The notes beneath the pieces are model-generated. The model did not search any database. It saw nothing but the letters and a program-made list of their open reading frames with translations, and was not told where the DNA came from. A stretch of DNA of 6,378 nucleotides from Bacteroidota bacterium (lineage in GTDB: Bacteria; Bacteroidota; Bacteroidia; NS11-12g; UBA9320), in contig CANMPY010000115.1 of assembly GCA_947499775.1 (NCBI GenBank), positions 1 through 6,378 on the forward strand. The letters are read 5' to 3'. The stretch's first letter is position 1; each line of letters opens with the position of its first letter. This document shows, in pieces, positions 1 to 5,584 of the stretch. The translations under genes and the position numbers were made by a program.

Positions 1-549
1 ATGTGCAGTGGTAGCAAATGCATTCTTGGCATAATATTTTCTTTGATCAAGTGATGTGCTTCCATTTGAATTTTGAAGATCATCAATAAGAGAGCTATAC
101 AAGTCTTTTGAGGCAATAACTACTGTATCATTAAAGTTTTTGGCAGCTGCCCGTATTAAAGAAACGCCGCCAATATCAATTTTTTCAATTATTTCACTTT
201 CAATGTCACAATTCTTTAACGTTTCTTCAAATGGATATAAATCCACGATAACTAAGTCGATAGGTGGAATATTATACTGTTGAATTTCAGATAAATCTTG
301 TGGGTTATCTCTTCGATGAAGAATACCTCCAAATACCGAAGGATGTAAGGTTTTTACCCTTCCACCTAAAATGGCCGGAAATCCAGTAATATCTTCTATT
401 GCCGTTACAGGTATTTGAAACTGTTCAATAAAGGATTGGGTTCCTCCTGTTGAAAATAGTTTAACATTTAATTTATGAAGAAGATGGAGTAGGGGTTCTA
501 AGCCATCTTTATTATATACCGAAATTAAAGCCGATGAAATCTGTTTCAT
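1..549 (-). CDS. purH: PurH, bifunctional AICAR transformylase / IMP cyclohydrolase (N-terminal 183 residues, cut by window edge)
   Basis: PurH is a cytoplasmic enzyme that catalyses the last two steps of de novo IMP synthesis: formylation of AICAR, then ring closure of FAICAR to IMP. The visible 183 codons, read leftward from ATG 549-547, cover nearly all of the N-terminal MGS-like cyclohydrolase domain. Motifs seen are SALISVYNKDGL (6-17), STGGT (33-37), GRVKTLHP (63-70, with the family's conserved Lys66), DLYPF (103-107), IDIGG (124-128) and RAAAKN (133-138). The frame is open to base 1, ending in AFATTAH just where the family continues with YD. The transformylase domain lies outside the window, so the gene is cut by the window rather than truncated. 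The start fits the family N-terminus. It lies 67 nt behind the heptose kinase stop and has its own possible promoter (556-563). The assignment is secure from the motifs. Confidence 0.96.
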   Translation of the reverse strand, partial: MKQISSALISVYNKDGLEPLLHLLHKLNVKLFSTGGTQSFIEQFQIPVTAIEDITGFPAILGGRVKTLHPSVFGGILHRRDNPQDLSEIQQYNIPPIDLVIVDLYPFEETLKNCDIESEIIEKIDIGGVSLIRAAAKNFNDTVVIASKDLYSSLIDDLQNSNGSTSLDQRKYYAKNAFATTAH

Positions 550-555
550 TAAGCG

Positions 556-563
556 CAAAGGTA
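556..563 (-). promoter_or_regulatory. Possible purH promoter -7 element (TACCTTTG)
   Basis: Read on the minus strand, TACCTTTG is an exact match to the Bacteroidota -7 consensus TAnnTTTG. A weak -33 candidate, TCTG at 584-581, lies 17 nt upstream with one mismatch to TTTG. The element sits only 6 nt before the purH ATG, so a transcript from it would have an almost absent leader. The TA of the element is also the end of one arm of the inverted repeat 562-596. An 8-mer with two free positions is a weak signal by itself. Confidence 0.3.
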
Positions 564-596
564 ACACTTAGTATGTGGAACAGATTAAAAGTGTTA
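562..596. repeat. Inverted repeat (8-bp perfect arms, 19-nt spacer) upstream of purH
   Basis: TAACACTT (562-569) and AAGTGTTA (589-596) are perfect inverted repeats separated by 19 nt, inside the 67-nt gap between the heptose kinase gene and purH. The left arm overlaps the candidate purH -7 element. There is no U-run after either arm, so this is not an intrinsic terminator. Its position could suit an operator for a dimeric repressor or a leader stem, but that is inference from position only. Confidence 0.5.
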
Positions 597-616
597 AAGA
601 TGTGTATATCTGATTA

Positions 617-1597
617 TCAAAAATTCAATCGTTTTATTTCCGAATCCAATTCTGAGTAATCAATAGGCACAACGCCTACTTTCTGACACACTAATCCCCC
701 AGCAATATTGGCTATTTTGGTGGTTTCTTCAATGTCCATACCCGAAGCCAAACAAAGAGCGGCCAAACTTACCATGGTATCGCCAGCGCCGCTTACATCT
801 ACTATGTTTCTTTCGTGTGCCTTAATATGAAAGGTTTCGGATTGCGATTTTGAAATTACACCGTCTTCAGATAAGGTTACCATAATATTTTTGCACCCCA
901 ATATTTCCATTAACGACGAAGCAGCATCATTAATATTATCAAAATTAGTAAGATCCAATTCCGTTTTTAACCCCTCCTTAATTTCTTTGCGGTTTGGTTT
1001 AAATAAAGTGCAATTTTTATAGGCCAAAAAATTATCGTTCTTTGGGTCAACAATTGTTGGAATATTATTTTCGTTGGCTAATTTTATTACCGATGTAATA
1101 AGCCTTTCGGTTAAAACTCCTTTATTGTAATCTTCTAAAATAATAGCATTTATAGTGGAAAGTGAATCTGTGATAAAGGCTATAATTTTGTTTTCGAAGT
1201 CTTTCGAAATGGGTTTTACAGATTCATGATCGATGCGTAATAAATGAGTGTCATTCGAAATAACACGTGTTTTAATTGTGGTTGGTCGAGTGGCATCGCT
1301 GAATAATCCATCTGTTGAAAGTCCTTCGTTTAATAAGAGGGTTATTAATTCTAATCCTTCATTATCTGTTCCTATAATAGAACACAAAATAGGATTAGCG
1401 CCTAAACTTTTGATATTTAGGGCCACATTTGCAGCACCGCCTGGTCTATGATCCTTCTTTGAAACCGAAATTATTGATACAGGGGCTTCTGGCGAAATTC
1501 TATCAACAGAACCAAAGAAATAGGCATCAATCATCACATCTCCAATTATGAGAATATTTAAGTTTGAAAATGAATTTAAAGATGACGTAGCAAACAT
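617..1597 (-). CDS. hldA: D-glycero-beta-D-manno-heptose-7-phosphate kinase (HldA / RfaE domain I type, PfkB fold)
   Basis: This cytoplasmic sugar kinase is predicted to phosphorylate heptose 7-phosphate at C1 on the way to ADP-heptose for LPS core synthesis. The 326 residues form one ribokinase/PfkB domain. Motifs seen are GDVMIDAY (19-26), ISPEAPV (34-40), RPGGAANVA (51-59), LLRIDHE (119-125, close to the RfaE LLRxDxE signature), DYNKG (156-160), KPNRKE (200-205) and SGAGD (269-273), with Asp273 as the expected catalytic base. The cytidylyltransferase domain that follows in bifunctional HldE is absent, so a separate HldC-type enzyme would be needed elsewhere. The gene lies 23 nt behind the aminotransferase stop and is probably cotranscribed with it. 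ATG 1597 places the first strand at the usual distance from the N-terminus. No Shine-Dalgarno is visible. A related PfkB sugar kinase of other specificity is the main alternative. Confidence 0.87.
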   Translation of the reverse strand: MFATSSLNSFSNLNILIIGDVMIDAYFFGSVDRISPEAPVSIISVSKKDHRPGGAANVALNIKSLGANPILCSIIGTDNEGLELITLLLNEGLSTDGLFSDATRPTTIKTRVISNDTHLLRIDHESVKPISKDFENKIIAFITDSLSTINAIILEDYNKGVLTERLITSVIKLANENNIPTIVDPKNDNFLAYKNCTLFKPNRKEIKEGLKTELDLTNFDNINDAASSLMEILGCKNIMVTLSEDGVISKSQSETFHIKAHERNIVDVSGAGDTMVSLAALCLASGMDIEETTKIANIAGGLVCQKVGVVPIDYSELDSEIKRLNF

Positions 1598-1620
1598 TTT
1601 TTAAAGGTTACGAATTGCAA

Positions 1621-2811
1621 TTAATGGTTTAGCGCAGCTTTGATTCTATCGAAAGCATAATTTAAATCTTCTTTATTCAGTGAATACGAAATTCGTATAC
1701 ATTCAGGATTGCCAAATGCCTCTCCCGAAACCATTGATACATGCGCCGTTTCGAGTAAATAATAACATAAATCTCTTGTAGAATTTATTAGCTTTCCATT
1801 CAGTGTTTTACCAATATAATAACTAAAATCAGGAAATACATAAAAGGCGCCATCTGGCGTATTTGTTTTTATATGCTCAAATTCCTCTAATCGTTTTAGT
1901 ACCAAATTTCTTCTACTTAAATATTCAGCTGTCATTGCCCTAGTTGGTTCCAAAGGGCCTCTTAATGCTTCAAGGGCAGCACGTTGTGCAACGCTGTTAG
2001 CGCCACTTGTAAATTGACCTTGTATTTTTTCGCAGGCTTTAGCAATAAATTCGGGTGCTCCAATGTATCCAATTCTCCAACCGGTCATGGCAAATGCTTT
2101 AGCCACACCGTTAACCGTTATAACTCTATCAGCAATAGCTTCAAACTGACCAATACTCTCATGTTTTGAAACGAAATTTATATGCTCATAAATTTCATCA
2201 GAAACAATGTAAACATTTGGATATTTCGCAAAAACATTGGCTATTTCATTTAATTCCATACGGTTAAATACCGATCCGCTTGGATTACAAGGAGAAGAAA
2301 ATAAAAACATTTTTGTTTTAGGCGTAATTGCCGCCTCAATTGCTTTTGCTGAAACTTTATAATTTGTTGCAACGCTTGAGGGTATAAAAACAGGTTTTCC
2401 TGAAGCAAGTTTCACCATTTCACTATAGCTAACCCAGTATGGATTAGGGATAATAACCTCATCACCTGGGTTTACTAGTGCCATAATAACATTCATTAAC
2501 GAATGTTTTGCGCCTGTTGAAACAACAATTTGGTTAGGTGTATAGGTTAAGCCGTTATCGCGTTCGAATTTATCACATATGGCTTGCCTTAAATCTAAAA
2601 ATCCTGATACCGGAGCATATTTTGTAAAACCAGCATCAATTGCATTTTTAGCTGCGTTGCGTATATGTTCTGGGGTGGCAAAATCCGGTTCCCCTAAGCT
2701 TAAATTGATAACATTAACTCCTTGAGCAGAAAGCTCACGAGCCTTTTTAGCCATCTCAAGAGTTTGCGACTCTTCAAAATAAAAAACCCTGTCAGCTAGT
2801 CTTACATCCAT
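1621..2811 (-). CDS. Pyridoxal-phosphate aminotransferase, class I, aspartate aminotransferase type (subgroup I-gamma)
   Basis: A cytoplasmic PLP enzyme, most likely transferring the amino group between aspartate and 2-oxoglutarate. The 396 residues match the usual length and colinear motifs of the family: GEPDF (40-44), the PYW segment (124-126), NPSG (176-179), SDEIYEH (204-210, with Asp205 and Tyr208 at the cofactor), AKAFAMTGWRIGY (237-249, with Lys238 as the Schiff-base lysine and Arg246 at the PLP phosphate) and RISYS (373-377, with Arg373 binding the substrate alpha-carboxylate). Lys102, with Ser15 and Thr17, aligns by eye with residues that read the distal carboxylate in the Thermus enzyme, which favours aspartate. 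It starts after the gldJ terminator, so it should have its own promoter. Only TATATTTT (2867-2860, 7 of 8 bases of TAnnTTTG) was seen there. The kinase gene follows after 23 nt. Exact substrate range, such as prephenate, cannot be fixed. Confidence 0.92.
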   Translation of the reverse strand: MDVRLADRVFYFEESQTLEMAKKARELSAQGVNVINLSLGEPDFATPEHIRNAAKNAIDAGFTKYAPVSGFLDLRQAICDKFERDNGLTYTPNQIVVSTGAKHSLMNVIMALVNPGDEVIIPNPYWVSYSEMVKLASGKPVFIPSSVATNYKVSAKAIEAAITPKTKMFLFSSPCNPSGSVFNRMELNEIANVFAKYPNVYIVSDEIYEHINFVSKHESIGQFEAIADRVITVNGVAKAFAMTGWRIGYIGAPEFIAKACEKIQGQFTSGANSVAQRAALEALRGPLEPTRAMTAEYLSRRNLVLKRLEEFEHIKTNTPDGAFYVFPDFSYYIGKTLNGKLINSTRDLCYYLLETAHVSMVSGEAFGNPECIRISYSLNKEDLNYAFDRIKAALNH

Positions 2812-2905
2812 TAGGCTACAAATAACGCTTTAAAAAAAGTGATTCAAAACGGACTCTTGAAAATATAATCGTTTTTTTATCCAACTGAATTGATTTTTAG
2901 ACCAT

Positions 2906-2931
2906 AAAAAAAGCCATCTTTTAGGATGGCT
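2906..2931 (-). terminator. Intrinsic terminator of the gldJ transcript
   Basis: On the minus strand AGCCATC (2931-2925) and GATGGCT (2918-2912) form a 7-bp stem with four G-C pairs around a 6-nt loop, followed at once by a T-run (2911-2906). The hairpin starts 22 nt after the gldJ stop codon and is followed by the separate aminotransferase unit. This is a textbook rho-independent terminator for leftward transcription. It has no U-run on the plus strand. Confidence 0.85.
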
Positions 2932-2953
2932 CTTCTATACTATTTAATAAATT

Positions 2954-4375
2954 TTATTTGCTTGATCCTACGCGGTGCATTGCACAACGAAATCCAAGTG
3001 TTGATAAATCTTGTTCTTCATCTAAGAAACGTCTTGTTCCTGGGCTCATACAATAAGCACGGTCGTTCCAACTACCTCCTTTATAAACACGAGCCTTATT
3101 ATTAACTAACGAGGTTACACTATATTCATATCCTTGTTCGCCATCCGAATATACATCTTCATCCAAAAATCCCATGTTATCGGACTTTCTGTAGTTACGA
3201 CGCATTTTATTTTCTTCATCCGTTACAGCAACATAGGTTAATCGACCTAGACTATCTTTTACATCTATAATGCCATCAGCATCTAATTTTTTCTTTTTAT
3301 AAACTGATCCTCTAAATGAGTTGAAATCAGTTACATCTTGGAATGATAATGGACGATAAACATCCATAACCCACTCACTAACATTGCCACCCATATTATA
3401 TAACCCAACATCGTTTGGCCAGTATGAATGAACATCAGTTGTAATAAAGGCACCGTCATTTAATTTACCAGCAATACCAGCTTGATCACCTTTATCTCGT
3501 TTAAAATTGGCCATCATTAATCCACGATTTTTTTCTTTTCGTCCTTGGTTACGTGTTGTTAGCCCTCCCCAAGAGTATATTTTTTTGGCATTTATGTTTT
3601 CATATAACGATTGGCCAAGATTAGAAATAGAAGCGAATTCCCATTCAGCTTCAGTAGGCAATCTATAATCAGGCAACATAATACCGTCTTCCATTCTAAC
3701 TTTTCGCGTACCTCCCTTAATTGCTTTAATAGGGCGCTTACCAACTTTTCCATCAAACTGACCCGCTAGATAAGTTGTTGTATTGAAATTTTCTTCATTA
3801 ACTTGGCCGGCATCCGGAATAAGTATTCCTTCTCTGATTAATATATATTCATTTACTCTATCCGTTCTCCATGAAGCGTAAGCTGTTGCTTGCAACCAAT
3901 TAACCCCAACTACAGGATAATTTTTATATGCAGGGTGACGGAAATAATATTCAACATAAGGCTCATTAAAAGCTAACTTATCGCGCCAACATAATGAGTC
4001 AGGCAAAGCTTGTTTGTATACCTGTGGGTAATCAACATAAACTCTGTTAAGCCAATGTAAATATTCTAAATAATGAAGATTGCTAACTTCCGTTTCGTCC
4101 ATATAAAAAGATGGAACCGTTACCTTACGTTCGATATTATTATGTTCGAAGGTAACATCTTGCTCGCTCGAACCCATTGTAAAGGCACCGCCTTCAACAA
4201 TAACTAATCCAGGACCAGTTTCCTGACCTGCATAATCGTGCGTTTCAAAAGCTCCCCACTTGGCATCGTTATATTTCCATCCAGTGGTAGATGATCGTTC
4301 CTTTTTACTACATGAAGTAGGCAATATAAACGCTGCGGCTAATAATGCTATGGTAATATTTCTGTTTAAACTCAT
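2954..4375 (-). CDS. gldJ: GldJ, gliding motility / type IX secretion lipoprotein with FGE-sulfatase fold
   Basis: GldJ is an outer membrane lipoprotein required for gliding; in Flavobacterium johnsoniae its loss also destabilises GldK and blocks type IX secretion. The 473-residue product has a signal peptide (about 1-21) ending at Cys22 in LPTSC, a lipobox with an unusual Pro at -3. The FGE-sulfatase domain spans about 55-468, with VEGGAFTMG (60-68), SFYMDETEVSN (89-99), YPVVGVNWLQA (153-163), YRLPTEAEWEFA (237-248), GLYNMGGNVSEW (324-335), GGSWNDRAY (433-441) and GFRCAM (461-466). TGWKYN (31-36), QETGPG (51-56), WRTDRVNEY (169-177) and NDGAFIT (306-312) match GldJ as I recall it rather than its paralogue GldK/PorK. 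It is shorter than F. johnsoniae GldJ (about 560 residues) and ends soon after the FGE core. It follows porP by 87 nt and is closed by a terminator. A 7-of-8 match to TAnnTTTG lies at 4418-4411. Confidence 0.88.
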   Translation of the reverse strand: MSLNRNITIALLAAAFILPTSCSKKERSSTTGWKYNDAKWGAFETHDYAGQETGPGLVIVEGGAFTMGSSEQDVTFEHNNIERKVTVPSFYMDETEVSNLHYLEYLHWLNRVYVDYPQVYKQALPDSLCWRDKLAFNEPYVEYYFRHPAYKNYPVVGVNWLQATAYASWRTDRVNEYILIREGILIPDAGQVNEENFNTTTYLAGQFDGKVGKRPIKAIKGGTRKVRMEDGIMLPDYRLPTEAEWEFASISNLGQSLYENINAKKIYSWGGLTTRNQGRKEKNRGLMMANFKRDKGDQAGIAGKLNDGAFITTDVHSYWPNDVGLYNMGGNVSEWVMDVYRPLSFQDVTDFNSFRGSVYKKKKLDADGIIDVKDSLGRLTYVAVTDEENKMRRNYRKSDNMGFLDEDVYSDGEQGYEYSVTSLVNNKARVYKGGSWNDRAYCMSPGTRRFLDEEQDLSTLGFRCAMHRVGSSK

Positions 4376-4445
4376 AGTGACGATGTTTGTCTGTTTTAAC
4401 GATAAGAGTGCAATAATATTATATTTTTTTTAATTGGACCTATTT

Positions 4446-4469
4446 TTTTTAATCTTATTGGATTAAAAA
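4446..4469. repeat. A+T-rich inverted repeat over the porP stop codon
   Basis: TTTTTAATC (4446-4454) and GATTAAAAA (4461-4469) are perfect 9-bp inverted arms around a 6-nt loop. The right arm contains the porP TAA. Only one G-C pair is present. In the minus-strand RNA the hairpin is followed by A-rich rather than U-rich sequence, so it does not look like a standard terminator. It could protect the 3' end of porP RNA or weakly reduce read-through into gldJ, but that is speculation. Confidence 0.35.
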
Positions 4470-5449
4470 TCTGGGCAACTTAGTTTTTTGTAACGTAAAG
4501 AACGTTTAGAAGCACACCATTCTAATGAAGCCGAAACCTCATGACTTCCTGGTGCAGCTTGACGTGCAGATGAAACGGTTAAATCGTAACTATAGCCAAA
4601 TTTAAAACGTTCTTTTCTAAATCCTACGAGCACCATTAAGGCATCCGAGTTTACATAAGTACCAAAGGTTTGACGATACCAAAGACCAGTAACCAAAGGT
4701 CCTTTATTAAAATAAAATCCTAAATTTAATTGAGTGAATTTATTTTGAATCATAAAAAGCATATTTGGAGAAATAGTCACATTTGGATCGTAGCTATTAT
4801 CTAACGGAATAACTACCCCTGTATGTAAAGTGTACCTACGTGGAAGCTTTGAATCTTGGGTTCCTAAAAAGGATTGGATAGGTTCGATAAGATTATGAAC
4901 TGCAAGTCCAAAATAGAATTTTTCAGTATAGCCCAGCATACCAGTACTGAAGTTAGGGTAGGTTATTTTATCTGGATTAAGTGGTTCCTGTGTTGGGTTA
5001 ATAAATCCTTTTGTCGGGTCAATTTGATCTGGAAAACGAAGTTTTTTCCAATCTAACGAACGACTTACTACCTGTGCTTCTAATCCAAAACGCATTGTAA
5101 ATTTACGACTTGCTTGAAGTTGAAAGGAATAAATTCCAGCCAATGTATTGGATGTTAACTTGCCTTCGCCAGCAACATCGTTCATGACTATAATTCCAAT
5201 ACCACCACCAATTCCATCAAAATGTTGGTCATAAGAGCCCAAAGTTGTTACGAAAGTGCCTGGTAAACTTGGCCATTGGTTTCGATAATTAATGTTAATA
5301 CGTCCACCACCATCGCAACTTCCTGTACCTGCCATTGCTGGGTTGGTATAAATTGGAGCAGCGTAATACTGGGTCATTTCAGGGTCTTGAGCATAAGCAT
5401 TGCCTATACTAATTAATACCGCACAAATTGATAAGTAACGTTTGATCAT
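4463..5449 (-). CDS. PorP/SprF-family type IX secretion outer membrane protein
   Basis: Members of this family are outer membrane beta-barrels of the type IX secretion and gliding apparatus. PorP is needed for secretion in Porphyromonas, and SprF for delivery of SprB in Flavobacterium. The 328-residue product has a signal peptide with Lys3 and Arg4 and predicted cleavage after AYA (18-20). The hallmark N-terminus QDPEMTQYY follows (21-29), then IYTNPAMAGTG (33-43) and NYRNQWP (54-60). The rest is alternating beta-barrel sequence, for example 103-128, 167-187, 204-215, 239-262 and 268-291. It ends in a basic tail, CASKRSLRYKKLSCPDF (312-328). Family paralogues are common in one genome, so porP versus sprF cannot be settled and no symbol is given. 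It is divergent from porU and upstream of gldJ, an order recalling porP-porK in Porphyromonas. No convincing promoter was found before it. Confidence 0.9.
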   Translation of the reverse strand: MIKRYLSICAVLISIGNAYAQDPEMTQYYAAPIYTNPAMAGTGSCDGGGRININYRNQWPSLPGTFVTTLGSYDQHFDGIGGGIGIIVMNDVAGEGKLTSNTLAGIYSFQLQASRKFTMRFGLEAQVVSRSLDWKKLRFPDQIDPTKGFINPTQEPLNPDKITYPNFSTGMLGYTEKFYFGLAVHNLIEPIQSFLGTQDSKLPRRYTLHTGVVIPLDNSYDPNVTISPNMLFMIQNKFTQLNLGFYFNKGPLVTGLWYRQTFGTYVNSDALMVLVGFRKERFKFGYSYDLTVSSARQAAPGSHEVSASLEWCASKRSLRYKKLSCPDF

Positions 5450-5536
5450 CTTTTATTTTCTTTTTACTGTTTAACTAAGGTCGTAAGCTAATTATTATGT
5501 AATACTCTTATTATTTTACAAACATTCAACTTTTTA

Positions 5537-5569
5537 TTCGATTTACATAATAAAATTACGATATTTTTG
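5537..5569 (+). promoter_or_regulatory. Candidate porU promoter in the porP-porU divergent gap
   Basis: TATTTTTG (5562-5569) is an exact match to the Bacteroidota -7 consensus TAnnTTTG. TTCG (5537-5540) is one base from the -33 TTTG, with a 21-nt spacer, which is within the usual range. Transcription would begin at about 5574-5576, giving a leader of about 10 nt before ATG 5585. The gap (5450-5584) is very A+T-rich, so a chance match is possible. No comparable element was found for leftward porP. Confidence 0.45.
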
Positions 5570-5584
5570 TTTTTGGATATAGGT

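Noticed and set aside
1..549. purH and porU as truncated genes
   Set aside because: Both frames stay open to the window edges and stop mid-domain at the cut, so they are cut by the window and not broken.
1248..1451. Open frame of 67 codons on the plus strand
   Set aside because: It lies wholly antisense to the well-supported heptose kinase gene, its product resembles no family I know, and it has no promoter or start context.
2068..2103. Ala instead of Ser just before the PLP lysine of the aminotransferase (AKAFAMTGWR)
   Set aside because: The Thermus aspartate aminotransferase, as I recall it, has the same AKAFAMTGWR sequence, so this is normal for the subgroup.
1984..2169. Open frame of 61 codons on the plus strand
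   Set aside because: It is antisense to the conserved PLP-lysine region of the aminotransferase, so it is a shadow of that coding sequence.
2954..4375. Reading the FGE-fold lipoprotein as GldK/PorK because it follows a porP gene
   Set aside because: The TGWKYN, QETGPG, WRTDRVNEY and NDGAFIT segments match GldJ as I remember it and not GldK/PorK, and gldJ is the FGE-fold gene known beside porU.
4446..4469. Hairpin after porP as an intrinsic terminator
   Set aside because: The stem has one G-C pair and is followed by A-rich sequence in the leftward transcript, so porP-gldJ read-through remains the simpler view.
4874..5056. Open frame of 60 codons on the plus strand
   Set aside because: It is antisense to the PorP/SprF barrel, with low-complexity content and no independent support.
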